Below, one piece after another: positions 33,461 to 41,702 of a DNA stretch of 64,000 bases. The DNA comes from F1-60-MAGs149 sp037133755 (GTDB taxonomy: Bacteria > Actinomycetota > Thermoleophilia > Gaiellales > F1-60-MAGs149): NCBI GenBank assembly GCA_037133755.1, contig JBAXNN010000005.1, positions 71,565 to 135,564 of the forward strand. Direction: 5' to 3'. The notes below the pieces were generated by a model. It was given only the letters and a program-made list of their open reading frames with translations, was not told where the DNA came from and searched no databases. The position numbers and the translations under genes were made by a program. Position 1 is the first letter of the stretch. Every line of letters starts with the position of its first letter.

Positions 33461-33832
33461 TTAACCCTTGCGGCCGCGCGAGACGGTCTTCTTCGGACCC
33501 TTGCGGGTGCGAGCATTGGTCTTCGTGCGCTGACCGTTGACCGGGAGGCCACGGCGATGGCGAATGCCGCGGTAGCAGCCAATCTCCATCAGACGCTTGA
33601 TATTTGCCGAGCGCTCACGGCGCAGGTCGCCTTCGACCTGGACGTTGGCGTCGATGTACGCGCGGAGTCGTGCAACTTCCTCGTCCGTGAGGTCGCGCAC
33701 CTTCTGGTGCGATTCGATCCCGAGCTCCTTGCAGACGTTCTGGGCGGTCGAGCGACCGATCCCGTAGATGTACGTCAGACCGATCTCGACGCGCTTCTCC
33801 CGAGGGATATTGACTCCGGCGATGCGTGCCAC
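33461..33832 (-). CDS. rpsM: 30S ribosomal protein uS13
   Basis: The 123-residue protein, read from a GTG start (MARIAGVNIPREKRVEIGLT), ends in the Lys/Arg-rich tail RTKTNARTRKGPKKT that reaches the P-site tRNA. It forms inter-subunit bridges in the 30S head. Starts 3 bp after the rpmJ stop. Confidence 0.97.
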   Translation of the reverse strand: MARIAGVNIPREKRVEIGLTYIYGIGRSTAQNVCKELGIESHQKVRDLTDEEVARLRAYIDANVQVEGDLRRERSANIKRLMEIGCYRGIRHRRGLPVNGQRTKTNARTRKGPKKTVSRGRKG

Positions 33833-33835
33833 TGA

Positions 33836-33949
33836 CTACCCCTGACGCTGCTTGTGACGGGGATTCGTGCAGATCACATGGACAATGCCAGAGCGCTTGA
33901 TCACTCGGCACTTGTCGCACATCGGCTTGACGCTCGGTCGGACCTTCAT
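33836..33949 (-). CDS. rpmJ: 50S ribosomal protein bL36
   Basis: The 37-residue protein begins MKVRPSVKPMCDKCRVIKRS and has the zinc-ligand set C11, C14, C27, H32, so it is the zinc-containing C+ form. It is easily missed because of its size. The normal alpha-operon neighbour infA is not found upstream: the 112 bp to map contain no suitable open frame. Confidence 0.95.
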   Translation of the reverse strand: MKVRPSVKPMCDKCRVIKRSGIVHVICTNPRHKQRQG

Positions 33950-34061
33950 GAAACCCTCGGGTGTGAATCGGACGGGACTGTGCGCAGGGCAGGCCGAATG
34001 GCCGCACCGGTGCGCGGAGGGGCACCGTAGCAGAGCATTTCGAACAGGTGCGTCATACCCA

Positions 34062-34841
34062 TCAGATCGGCTGATTGACGATGGACGTGCCGTTCACAAG
34101 GGTCAGGACGCGGGGCCCCTCATCCGTGATGGCAACGGTGTGCTCAAAGTGCGCAGCCAAGGAGTCATCGACCGTGTAAATCGACCAGCCGTCGTCGTCG
34201 ATCTGGATCTCGTAGGAGCCATCGGTGATCATCGGCTCGATGGCGAGGGTCATGCCGGCCTTCAGCTCGGCCCCGGTGCCCGCCTGCCCGTAGTTCTTGA
34301 CCTGCGGATCCTCGTGCATCGAGCGGCCGACGCCGTGGCCAACGAGATCGCGGACGACGGCGAAGCCCTCACCCTCCACCACGCCTTGCACAGCCGCGCC
34401 GATATCGCCGAGGCGGCCACCGACCTGGCAAACCTCCACCGCGGCCTGCAACGACGCCTGGCACGTGCGCAGCAGCTGCTTGGTGCGCTCGGGCACCTCG
34501 CCGATGGCGATCGTCACCGCGGAGTCGCCGACGAAGCCCTGGCGCGTGACACCGACGTCGATGGAGAGGATGTCGCCGTCGGCGAGCACCACCTCATCAC
34601 TGGGGATACCGTGCACGATCATCGTGTTGGGCGAGGCGCAGATCGAGCCAGGAAAGCCACGGTAGCCCTTGAAGGTCGGCACGCCGCCGGCGGTGCGAAT
34701 GTGGTTCTCGGCGAGCTCATCGAGATCGAGCGTCGACATGCCCGGACGCGCGGCCTCGGCCAAGAGGGCCAGCGTCTCGGCAACGATCGTCCCCGCCGCG
34801 GCCATGCGGTCGAGATCGCGAGCGGACTTCCGGTGGATCAC
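34062..34841 (-). CDS. map: Methionine aminopeptidase, type I
   Basis: The 259-residue metalloprotease removes N-terminal Met from nascent chains. Metal ligands are visible in SIDVGVTRQGFVGDSA (two Asp), GHGVGRSMHEDP (His) and MTLAIEPM plus a late Glu in ITDEGPRVLT. The substrate-pocket His is in MIVHGIPSDE. No N-terminal zinc-finger extension is present. Its ATG overlaps the adk stop by 4 bp. Confidence 0.97.
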   Translation of the reverse strand: MIHRKSARDLDRMAAAGTIVAETLALLAEAARPGMSTLDLDELAENHIRTAGGVPTFKGYRGFPGSICASPNTMIVHGIPSDEVVLADGDILSIDVGVTRQGFVGDSAVTIAIGEVPERTKQLLRTCQASLQAAVEVCQVGGRLGDIGAAVQGVVEGEGFAVVRDLVGHGVGRSMHEDPQVKNYGQAGTGAELKAGMTLAIEPMITDGSYEIQIDDDGWSIYTVDDSLAAHFEHTVAITDEGPRVLTLVNGTSIVNQPI

Positions 34842-35491
34842 GCGGGCAGCGCCGCGTCGATCCGTGCGGCGACCTCGTCGGTCGTACCCATGCCGTCGAT
34901 CGCGACTTCGCGCACGCCAGCTTGCTGGTAGTGGGCGCGGACCAGCAGCGTCTGAGCCAGATACACGTTGCGATAGCGGTTGCGCACCACGTCGGGTTCG
35001 TCGTCGGCGCGGCGGATCAGCGGCAGGCCCTCATCGTCGTCGATACCGGGCGTCTGCGGCGGGTCGTAGAGCTCGTGGTAGACACGCCCGTTCTGCGCGG
35101 TGAGGCGCCCGGAGATGCGCGTGACCACCTCTTCCTCGGGCACGTCGAGCACAAGGACGCAATCTAGGGGACTCCCCCGCTCTACGAGCATCGCGTCGAG
35201 CGCGTCGGCCTGCGCCACGTTGCGCGGAAAGCCGTCGAGCAGAAAGCCGGTCGCGGCATCGGGTTCGGCCAGGCGATCGCCGAGCATGCGCACGACGAGC
35301 TCATCCGGCACGAGGTCTCCGGCATCCATGTAGCCCTTCGCCTCGACGCCCAGCGGCGTGCCGCCCTTGACGTTGGCGCGCAGGATGTCGCCCGTGGAGA
35401 TATGCGGGATCGCGAGACGCTCTGCGAGACGCGGCGCCTGAGTTCCCTTTCCGGCTCCAGGAGGGCCGAAGATGAGGTACGCGCCCGGCAC
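34838..35491 (-). CDS. adk: Adenylate kinase
   Basis: The 217-residue protein begins MPGAYLIFGPPGAGKGTQ at a GTG that overlaps the secY stop (TAGTG). P-loop GPPGAGKGT, AMP-site STGDILRA and LLDGFPRN are all present. The LID (about residues 122-160, from SGRLTAQNGRVYHELY to IRRADD) has no Cys, so it is the non-zinc form. It equilibrates ATP, ADP and AMP. The secY-adk-map order is classical for high-GC Gram-positives. Confidence 0.97.
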   Translation of the reverse strand: MPGAYLIFGPPGAGKGTQAPRLAERLAIPHISTGDILRANVKGGTPLGVEAKGYMDAGDLVPDELVVRMLGDRLAEPDAATGFLLDGFPRNVAQADALDAMLVERGSPLDCVLVLDVPEEEVVTRISGRLTAQNGRVYHELYDPPQTPGIDDDEGLPLIRRADDEPDVVRNRYRNVYLAQTLLVRAHYQQAGVREVAIDGMGTTDEVAARIDAALPA

Positions 35492-36765
35492 TACTTCAGG
35501 AAACCCTCGTAGTGCCGCATCATCACCTGCGATTCCATCTGGCGCATGGTGTCGAGCGCGACGCCGACGACGATCAGGATCGACGTACCGCCGAGGGCTT
35601 GGCCGACGGCTTGCGAGAACCCGCCGTACTTGATGAAGATGGTCGGTGCGATGGCGATCGTGCCGAGGAAGATCGAGCCGGGCAGCGTGAGGCGCGTCAT
35701 CACGCGGTCCAGGTACTGCGCCGTGGGGCGGCCGGGACGAACGCCGGGGATGAAGCCGCCGTTCTTCTTGAGGTTCTCGGCCTGCTCCGTCGGGTTGAAC
35801 TGCACCGCTGTGTAGAAGAACGAGAACATCACGATCAGGCCGAACTCGAGGATCAGTGATGCCCATGAGGTCGGTGCGAACCAATCCGCGAGGAAGTTCA
35901 GCGCCGGCACCAGCTGACCGATCGTCGGGGGCAGGAAGAGCACGGCGACCGCGAAGATGACCGGGATCACGCCCGCCATGTTGACGCGCAGCGGCATGTA
36001 CGTGGATCCGCCCGTGGTCATGCGGCGGCCCACCATGCGCTTGGCGTATTGGATCGGAATGCGACGCTGGCCCTCGTTGACGTACACGACCGCGACAATC
36101 ACCGCCAGCACGATGATCGGCAGGCTCAAGCGCTGGAACGTCCCCGAGCTGGCCCAGGCGCGGACGCCGACGGGCAGCGACGTGAGGATCGACGCGAAGA
36201 TGATCAGCGACTGACCGTTGCCGATACCGCGCTGCGTGATCAGTTCGCCCATCCACATCAGCACGGTCGTGCCGGCCGTCAGGGTGACGACGATCAGGAT
36301 GAACGACCGTGGCGTGAGGCTGGTCAGCGAGTTCGTGCCGCCCAGCACCGAGCCGTTGTGGAACAGGATCACGTAGCCAATCGACTGCAGCAGCGCCAGG
36401 ATCACGGTCAGGTACCGCGTGTACTGCGTGATCTTCTTCTGCCCTGCCTCGCCCTCCTTCTGGAGCGCCTCGAGGCGCGGCACGACGACCGCCATCAGCT
36501 GCATGATGATCGACGCCGTGATGTACGGCATGATCCCGAGCGCGAAGAACGACAAGTTCTGCAACGCCTGACCGGAGAACAGGTTCAGGTAGCCGAGGAT
36601 CGTCGAGCCCGCACCGCCATTGAAGAGGTTCTGGACCTCAGCGGTGTTGACGCCCGGCGTCGGCAGCCACGAGCCCGCCCGGTACAGCAGCAGCATCGCA
36701 GCCGTAAACAGGATGCGATTACGAAGCTCCTTGACCCGGAGGGCGTTGGCGACTGCGGCGAGCAC
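35491..36765 (-). CDS. secY: Preprotein translocase subunit SecY
   Basis: The 424-residue integral membrane channel protein has ten predicted helices. Family segments include FALGIMPYITASIIMQLM (plug/gate region), TRYLTVILALLQ, GIGNGQSLIIF and the C-terminal VALDTMRQMESQ. It forms the protein-conducting channel with SecE/SecG. Located between rplO (18 bp gap) and adk (1-bp overlap). Confidence 0.98.
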   Translation of the reverse strand: MLAAVANALRVKELRNRILFTAAMLLLYRAGSWLPTPGVNTAEVQNLFNGGAGSTILGYLNLFSGQALQNLSFFALGIMPYITASIIMQLMAVVVPRLEALQKEGEAGQKKITQYTRYLTVILALLQSIGYVILFHNGSVLGGTNSLTSLTPRSFILIVVTLTAGTTVLMWMGELITQRGIGNGQSLIIFASILTSLPVGVRAWASSGTFQRLSLPIIVLAVIVAVVYVNEGQRRIPIQYAKRMVGRRMTTGGSTYMPLRVNMAGVIPVIFAVAVLFLPPTIGQLVPALNFLADWFAPTSWASLILEFGLIVMFSFFYTAVQFNPTEQAENLKKNGGFIPGVRPGRPTAQYLDRVMTRLTLPGSIFLGTIAIAPTIFIKYGGFSQAVGQALGGTSILIVVGVALDTMRQMESQVMMRHYEGFLK

Positions 36766-36783
36766 GTTCCTAGCCTACTGGTC

Positions 36784-37293
36784 CTACTCGGACTCGGCCG
36801 AGGCCGAGCGCTCGATCAGCACGGCGGTACCGCCGGCGGCCTCAATCTTCGCCTTGGCCGAAGCCGAGAACCCGTGCGCGTGAATGGTGAGCGCATGGCC
36901 GAGGTCGCCCTCGCCGAGAATCTTGACCGGATGCTTGATGCGGCTGAGGAGTCCGGACTGCACGAGCAGCTCCGGCGTCACCTCGGTACCGGCGGGGAAC
37001 TTCTCCGCGATGGCACCGACGTTGGCGATCTCCGTCTGGGTCCGGAAGGGGCCCATCGGCATCGACTTCTTCATGTGCGGACCGCGGAGCTTGCCGGTGC
37101 GCATGTAGAGCGGCATCTGACCGCCCTCGAAGCCGGGGCGCATGTTGTGGCTGCCCGAGCGCGACTTCTGGCCCTTCTGACCACGACCGGCCGTCTTGCC
37201 GTTGCCGCTTCCGTTGCCGCGGCCCACGCGCTTGCGCGTCTTCTGGGCGCCCGGTGCGGGCTGCAGGTTGCTGAGGGTGATGGGCTCGCTCAT
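36784..37293 (-). CDS. rplO: 50S ribosomal protein uL15
   Basis: The 169-residue protein begins MSEPITLSNLQPAPGAQKTR and has the Gly/Lys-rich tail-domain motif GRGNGSGNGKTAGRGQKGQK followed by FEGGQMPLYMR. The C-terminus ends in a short acidic tail (SASAESE), longer than usual. Overlaps rpmD by 4 bp. Confidence 0.96.
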   Translation of the reverse strand: MSEPITLSNLQPAPGAQKTRKRVGRGNGSGNGKTAGRGQKGQKSRSGSHNMRPGFEGGQMPLYMRTGKLRGPHMKKSMPMGPFRTQTEIANVGAIAEKFPAGTEVTPELLVQSGLLSRIKHPVKILGEGDLGHALTIHAHGFSASAKAKIEAAGGTAVLIERSASAESE

Positions 37294-37475
37294 TTGGCGT
37301 CGACCTCCTCGATCTTCAGGAGGTAGCCGACCTGATGCAGCATGCCCTGCAGGCCCGGCGAATCCTGGTGGACACGCGAGTGGCCGATGCGGCGCAGACC
37401 GAGCGCGCGCAGCGTGCCGCGATGCTCCTTCTGGACGCCGATCGACGACTTCACCTGGGTGACCTTGTAACTCAT
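37290..37475 (-). CDS. rpmD: 50S ribosomal protein uL30
   Basis: The 61-residue protein reads VTQVKSSIGVQKEHRGTLRA, LGLRRIGHSR and GMLHQVGYLLKIEEV, the complete L30 fold. Coupled on both sides (4-bp overlaps with rpsE and rplO). Confidence 0.96.
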   Translation of the reverse strand: MSYKVTQVKSSIGVQKEHRGTLRALGLRRIGHSRVHQDSPGLQGMLHQVGYLLKIEEVDAK

Positions 37476-38050
37476 GCGGTCACCTCAGCGGCAGCAGCCT
37501 CAGCGGCGGCCGCGTCAGCGGTCTTCTTGCGGCTGCCACCCTGGGGCAGGATCTCATGGACCTGCTTGCCACGGAGCGCCGCGACCTCTTCCGGGCGGCG
37601 GAGGCTGCGCAGGGCAACCTCGGCGGCACGGCAGAGATTGATCGGATTCGACGTGCCGAGCGACTTGGCCAGCACGTCCTTGAGACCGGCGAGCTCGAGC
37701 ACCGCGCGGACGCCGGCGCCGGCGATGACGCCGGTACCCTGCGAGGCGGGCTTGAGGAGCACCTTGCCAGCGCCGTAGACGCCGGTGATCTCGTGCGTGA
37801 TCGTCGTATGGTGACGCGGAACCGTGAAGAGGTTCTTCTTCGCGTCCTCGATCGCCTTCTGGATCGCGACGGGGACCTCGTTGGCCTTGCCGTATCCGAC
37901 ACCGACCTGCTCGATCTCGTCACCCACCACGACGAGCGCGGTGAAGCTGAAGCGGCGGCCGCCCTTGACGACCTTCGCAACACGATTGATCTCGACAACG
38001 CGCTCGTGGAGCTCGCGGCCCTGGGCATCCGTACCTACGCGGCTAGCCAT
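37472..38050 (-). CDS. rpsE: 30S ribosomal protein uS5
   Basis: The 192-residue protein has the dsRNA-binding N-domain (VVEINRVAKVVKGGRRFSFT, GYGKANEVPVAIQKA) and the C-domain GTGVIAGAGVRAVLELAG. The C-terminal tail is Ala/Lys-rich (KKTADAAAAEAAAAEVTA), an extension compared with short homologues. Contributes to translational accuracy and mRNA entry. Confidence 0.97.
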   Translation of the reverse strand: MASRVGTDAQGRELHERVVEINRVAKVVKGGRRFSFTALVVVGDEIEQVGVGYGKANEVPVAIQKAIEDAKKNLFTVPRHHTTITHEITGVYGAGKVLLKPASQGTGVIAGAGVRAVLELAGLKDVLAKSLGTSNPINLCRAAEVALRSLRRPEEVAALRGKQVHEILPQGGSRKKTADAAAAEAAAAEVTA

Positions 38051-38397
38051 CAGAACTCGAGACCTCCCTCGCGCGCACCTTCGGCGAGCGCTTTGACACG
38101 TCCGTGGTAGAGGTATCCACCACGGTCAAACACAACATTGCTGACACCGGCGGCCTTCGCGCGCTCGGCGATCAGGACGCCCGTGGCCTTCGCCTTGGCC
38201 GACTTGTCGCCGTCCTTGACGGCGCGCGAGTCGGCCGCCGCCAAGGTATGACCCTTGACGTCGTCGATGACCTGGACGTAGACGTCCGAGTTCGAGCGGA
38301 ACACGGCCAGGCGCGGACGCTCGGCGGTACCAGTGATCTTGCCGCGAACGCGCCGATGGCGACGATCGCGAGCTTCCTTGGGAGTGAGCTTGCTCAT
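38050..38397 (-). CDS. rplR: 50S ribosomal protein uL18
   Basis: The 115-residue protein has the 5S-rRNA-binding signature: RRHRRVRGKITGTAERPRLA, VFRSNSDVYVQVID and the C-terminal FDRGGYLYHGRVKALAEGAR. One-base overlap with rpsE and four-base overlap with rplF. Confidence 0.97.
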   Translation of the reverse strand: MSKLTPKEARDRRHRRVRGKITGTAERPRLAVFRSNSDVYVQVIDDVKGHTLAAADSRAVKDGDKSAKAKATGVLIAERAKAAGVSNVVFDRGGYLYHGRVKALAEGAREGGLEF

Positions 38398-38927
38398 GCG
38401 CGCTTACCGACCTTCCGGGCGACATGCTCGCCCGCGTAGCGAATGCCCTTGCCCTTGTAGGGCTCCGGCGGACGCAGCTTGCGGATCTCGCTCGCAACCT
38501 GACCGACACGCTGCTTGTCGATGCCGCGAATGATGATCTGCGTGGGCTGCGGGACTTCGAACTCGATGCCCTCCGGCGCGGCGTACTTGACCGGGTGGGA
38601 GTAGCCGAGCGCGAGCTCCAGGTTCTTGCCCTGAGCGGCACAGCGGTAACCGACGCCTTGGATCTCGAGCTCCTTGACGTACCCGTTGGAGACACCCTCG
38701 ACCATGTTGGCCAGCAGGCTGCGGGTGAGTCCGTGGAGCGCACGATGATTCGGACGATCGGTGGGACGCTCGATCGTGATCACGCCGTCGTTGACCGTGA
38801 CGGTCATGTCCGGCGAGATGTTCTGCTCGAGGGTGCCCTTGGGACCGGTGACCGTGACGCGCCCGGGGGCGACGTCGATGGTGACTCCGTCAGGGACGGT
38901 GATGATGCGGCGGCCGATGCGACTCAT
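38394..38927 (-). CDS. rplF: 50S ribosomal protein uL6
   Basis: The start is the ATG reading MSRIGRRIITVPDGVTIDVA (177 residues); an upstream in-frame ATG inside rpsH is rejected. Both L6 repeats are present, with the C-terminal RKLRPPEPYKGKGIRYAGEH signature contacting the factor-binding site. Starts 4 bp after rpsH. Confidence 0.97.
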   Translation of the reverse strand: MSRIGRRIITVPDGVTIDVAPGRVTVTGPKGTLEQNISPDMTVTVNDGVITIERPTDRPNHRALHGLTRSLLANMVEGVSNGYVKELEIQGVGYRCAAQGKNLELALGYSHPVKYAAPEGIEFEVPQPTQIIIRGIDKQRVGQVASEIRKLRPPEPYKGKGIRYAGEHVARKVGKRA

Positions 38928-38931
38928 GGCG

Positions 38932-39327
38932 TTACCAGATGAAGCACAGCACTTCGCCACCGACGCCGCGCTTGGCGGCGTCCGCGGCAGTGCAGATGCC
39001 GGTCGAGGTGGACATGATGGCGGTGCCGAGACCACCGAGGACGCGGGGAAGCCGGTCCTTGGGGGCGTACATGCGGCGGCCGGGCTTGGACACGCGCTTG
39101 AGCCCGTAGATCACGCGCTCGCGGTTGCGGCCGTACTTCAGCTCGATGACGAGCAGCGGCTGCGGGGTCGCGGCCTCCTCGGACCAGGAGGCGATGTAGC
39201 CCTCCTCGAGCAGGATGCGCGCGATCTCGCGCTTACTCCGGGACGTGGGCATGATGACCTTGTCGTGCAGCGCCGTGTTGGCGTTGCGGATGCGGGTCAG
39301 CATGTCTGCGATGGGATCGTTGACCAT
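38932..39327 (-). CDS. rpsH: 30S ribosomal protein uS8
   Basis: The 131-residue protein begins MVNDPIADMLTRIRNANTAL and ends with STSTGICTAADAAKRGVGGE, the conserved 16S rRNA-binding turn. In many bacteria uS8 regulates the spc operon by binding its mRNA; a site in rplE was not checked. 4 bp after rpsN. Confidence 0.97.
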   Translation of the reverse strand: MVNDPIADMLTRIRNANTALHDKVIMPTSRSKREIARILLEEGYIASWSEEAATPQPLLVIELKYGRNRERVIYGLKRVSKPGRRMYAPKDRLPRVLGGLGTAIMSTSTGICTAADAAKRGVGGEVLCFIW

Positions 39328-39331
39328 GGTG

Positions 39332-39517
39332 CTACCAGCTCGACTTCGTCATACCGGGGATCACGCCTTCGTGCGCGAGCTGCCGGAGGCAGATGCGGCA
39401 CAGGCCGAACTTCTTGTAGACCGCGCGCGGGCGGCCGCACTTCTGGCAGCGCGAGTATGCGCGAACCTTGTACTTGGCCGGGCGAGCGGCCTTCATGCGG
39501 AGAGCAGTCTTCGCCAT
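39332..39517 (-). CDS. rpsZ: 30S ribosomal protein uS14, zinc (type Z) form
   Basis: The 61-residue protein has the CxxC-x12-CxxC zinc ribbon (CQKCGRPRAVYKKFGLCRIC) of the short S14. Actinobacteria often also encode a zinc-free paralogue elsewhere for zinc limitation; that cannot be judged from this window. 5 bp after rplE. Confidence 0.97.
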   Translation of the reverse strand: MAKTALRMKAARPAKYKVRAYSRCQKCGRPRAVYKKFGLCRICLRQLAHEGVIPGMTKSSW

Positions 39518-39522
39518 ATCTC

Positions 39523-40086
39523 TCAGGCCTCTCGGAACGGCATGCCGAAGAGCGTGAGGAGCTCGCGCGCCTCGTCATCGGTTGCCGCAGTCGTGGTGAT
39601 GGTGATATCCAAGCCCCGGACCTGGTCGATCCGGTCGTAATCAATCTCCGGGAAGATGATCTGCTCCCGGACGCCGAGCGAGTAGTTGCCGCGTCCGTCG
39701 AAGGACTTGGAGCTAATGCCACGGAAGTCGCGGATGCGGGGCAGCGCAACCGTCGTGAGACGATCGAGGAACTCGTACATGTTCTCGCCGCGCAGCGTGA
39801 CCTTGCAGCCGATCGGCATGCCCTCGCGCAGCTTGAAGCCGGCGATGGACTTGCGGGCCAGCGTGATGATCGGCTTCTGGCCCGCGATCTGCGTCATCTG
39901 CTCGACGGCATGATCAAGGGCTTTGGAGTCGGTCTTCGCGTCAGAGACGCCCATGTTCAGCGTGATCTTGACCAGCCTCGGCGCCTGCATCGACGACGAA
40001 TAGCCGAACTTCTCGATCAGCTGCGGCTTGAGTTCGCGCTCGTAGCGATCCTTCAGCCGGGGGATGTGGGTAGCGGTATCAGCCAT
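39523..40086 (-). CDS. rplE: 50S ribosomal protein uL5
   Basis: The 187-residue protein starts at the ATG of a TAATG overlap with rplX (MADTATHIPRLKDRYERELK). 5S-rRNA-binding signatures are VKITLNMGVSDAKTD, GQKPIITLARKSIAGFKLRE and the segment from FRGISSKSFDGRGNYSLGVR to IIFPEIDYD. Central protuberance protein. Confidence 0.97.
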   Translation of the reverse strand: MADTATHIPRLKDRYERELKPQLIEKFGYSSSMQAPRLVKITLNMGVSDAKTDSKALDHAVEQMTQIAGQKPIITLARKSIAGFKLREGMPIGCKVTLRGENMYEFLDRLTTVALPRIRDFRGISSKSFDGRGNYSLGVREQIIFPEIDYDRIDQVRGLDITITTTAATDDEARELLTLFGMPFREA

Positions 40087-40418
40087 TACTTGTCGATCTC
40101 CGTTCCGCACTGCTTGCATACGCGGACCTTGGCGTCGTCGGCCTTCTTGGCCACGCGCGTCGTCTTGTCACACGACGGGCAGACGAGCATGATGTTCGAG
40201 CGGCGCAGCGGCTGCTCCTGCTCGAAGATGCCGCCGGGTGCCATCTGCTGACCACCCGGGATCGGGCGGGGCTTCATGTGGCGCTTAGCCAGGTTACGAC
40301 CCTCGACGACCACGCGATGGGTCGCGGGATCAGCCGAAACAACCTTGCCGCGCTTGCCGCGGTCCTTGCCGGTGATGACCTCCACGGTGTCACCGGTCTT
40401 GATGCCGATGCCACTCAT
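40086..40418 (-). CDS. rplX: 50S ribosomal protein uL24
   Basis: The 110-residue protein has the KOW motif GDTVEVITGKDRGKRGKVVS. The C-terminal part has two CxxC pairs (CPSCDKTTRVAKKADDAKVR then VCKQCG), forming a probable zinc ribbon. Assembly initiator for the large subunit. One-base overlaps with both neighbours. Confidence 0.97.
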   Translation of the reverse strand: MSGIGIKTGDTVEVITGKDRGKRGKVVSADPATHRVVVEGRNLAKRHMKPRPIPGGQQMAPGGIFEQEQPLRRSNIMLVCPSCDKTTRVAKKADDAKVRVCKQCGTEIDK

Positions 40419-40786
40419 CAGAGCACCTCCGGGGCGAGCGAGACGATGCGCATGAAGTTCTTCTCGCGCAGCTCACGCGCGACGGGTCCGAAGATACGCG
40501 TTCCGCGCGGGTTGCCGGCCGGATCGATGATGACCGCGGCGTTGTCGTCGAAGCGGATGTTCGTGCCATCGTCGCGGTGGTGCGCCTTGGTGGTACGCAC
40601 GACCACGGCGTGGACGACCTCGCCCTTCTTGACCGAGCCATTCGGCGTCGCAGCCTTGACCGTGGCGACGATGATGTCGCCAACGGCCGCGTAGCGGCGA
40701 TGCGAGCCGCCGCGAACGCGGATGCAGAGGATTTCGCGGGCGCCGGTGTTATCGGCGACGCGGAGTCGGGATTCCTGCTGGATCAC
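40418..40786 (-). CDS. rplN: 50S ribosomal protein uL14
   Basis: The 122-residue protein starts at a GTG (MIQQESRLRVADNTGAREIL) that overlaps the rpsQ stop as GTGA. The length and the terminal NFMRIVSLAPEVL fit uL14, which bridges to the small subunit. An upstream ATG inside rpsQ is not needed. Confidence 0.97.
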   Translation of the reverse strand: MIQQESRLRVADNTGAREILCIRVRGGSHRRYAAVGDIIVATVKAATPNGSVKKGEVVHAVVVRTTKAHHRDDGTNIRFDDNAAVIIDPAGNPRGTRIFGPVARELREKNFMRIVSLAPEVL

Positions 40787-41487
40787 TTGGCCACCTCGAC
40801 GATCTCGACCAGACGCCACCGCTTGGTGCGGGAAAGCGGGCGCGTCTCGACGACGCGAACGGTGTCGCCGATGTTGGCGGCGTTCTGCTCGTCATGCGCG
40901 TGCAGTGTCATCGAGCGGCGCATGATCTTCTTGTACTTGGGGTGCGCCTTGAGGACGTCGACGCGGACGGTGATCGTCTTCTCGCCCTTGTTGGACGTGA
41001 CGACTCCACGGCGCTCGCGACGCGTGCCCTGCTCGTTGTCGGCAGCCGGCGTGCGGACGTACTCGCCCCCACCGGTCTCGCCGCGACGGCGCTTGCGCGC
41101 AGCAGCAGACTTCTTGCGCAGCTCGGCGCGCTCCTCGGCCGTCGTGCGGACGCGACGGGGACGGTTGGAGCGCGGCGGGCGCTTCTTCTTTTCCTTGACC
41201 GGCTCGGGCTCAGCTTCGGGCTCGGCGTCGGCGGCCGGAGCCTCCTCCGCAACAGCCTCGGCGGCAGCCTCCTCTACGGGAGCAGCCTCCTCAGCAGCAG
41301 CCTCGGGCTCAGCGTCGGCGGCCGGAGCCTCCTCCGCGACAGCCTCGGCGGCAGCTTCCTCAACGGGAGCAGCCTCCTCAGCGGCAGCCTCGGGAGCAGC
41401 CTCCTCGGCGGGAGCCTCGTCGGCGACGGCCTCGGCCTCTGGCACGGGAGTCTCCTCCACGTCCGGGGTCTCGTTCTCGTCGCTCAC
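40783..41487 (-). CDS. rpsQ: 30S ribosomal protein uS17 with a 150-residue acidic/basic N-terminal extension
   Basis: Only the last 80 or so of 234 residues are S17 (RRGVVTSNKGEKTITVRVDV, then HPKYKKIMRRSMTLHAHDE and DTVRVVETRPLS). Residues 1-97 are almost only Glu, Ala, Pro and Asp. They contain an exact 29-residue tandem duplication (32-60 and 61-89) coded by two near-identical 87-bp repeats. Residues 98-140 are very basic (KEKKKRPPRSNRPRRVR). The ATG overlaps the rpmC stop (ATGA), so the extension is translated as part of the gene. The role of the extension is unknown. Standard S17 is about 80-90 residues. Confidence 0.93.
   Translation of the reverse strand: MSDENETPDVEETPVPEAEAVADEAPAEEAAPEAAAEEAAPVEEAAAEAVAEEAPAADAEPEAAAEEAAPVEEAAAEAVAEEAPAADAEPEAEPEPVKEKKKRPPRSNRPRRVRTTAEERAELRKKSAAARKRRRGETGGGEYVRTPAADNEQGTRRERRGVVTSNKGEKTITVRVDVLKAHPKYKKIMRRSMTLHAHDEQNAANIGDTVRVVETRPLSRTKRWRLVEIVEVAK
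41225..41398. repeat. Tandem 87-bp duplication inside rpsQ
   Basis: Units 41225-41311 and 41312-41398 differ at only a few, synonymous positions and encode identical 29-residue Glu/Ala/Pro blocks. Synonymous-only divergence suggests the protein repeat is kept under selection or the duplication is recent. Confidence 0.9.
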
Positions 41488-41702
41488 GACGCTCCACCTT
41501 CCATCTTGTCTGCCTGCTCGCCCTGGATCGTCAGCAGGCGAGCAAGCTCGCGGCGGACGCCCGTCAGGTTGGACGTGTTCTCGAGCGCGCCGGTGGCGTG
41601 CTGGAAGCGCAGGTTGAACAGCTCCTGACGCGCCTCTGCAACCTTGCGCGCGACGTCGTCCGAGCTGAGTTCACGGATCTCACTAGCCTTCAAAGAGATC
41701 AC
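41484..41702 (-). CDS. rpmC: 50S ribosomal protein uL29
   Basis: The 72-residue protein includes KASEIRELSSDDVARKVAEA and LFNLRFQHATGALENTSNLT, the L29 coiled coil near the exit tunnel. The GTG at 41702 gives a 20-bp overlap with rplP. A TTG at 41693 would shorten the protein by three residues and fits equally well. Confidence 0.95.
   Translation of the reverse strand: MISLKASEIRELSSDDVARKVAEARQELFNLRFQHATGALENTSNLTGVRRELARLLTIQGEQADKMEGGAS

Noticed and set aside
33950..34061. Possible infA between rpmJ and map
   Set aside because: Gap too short and no IF-1-like sequence in any frame.
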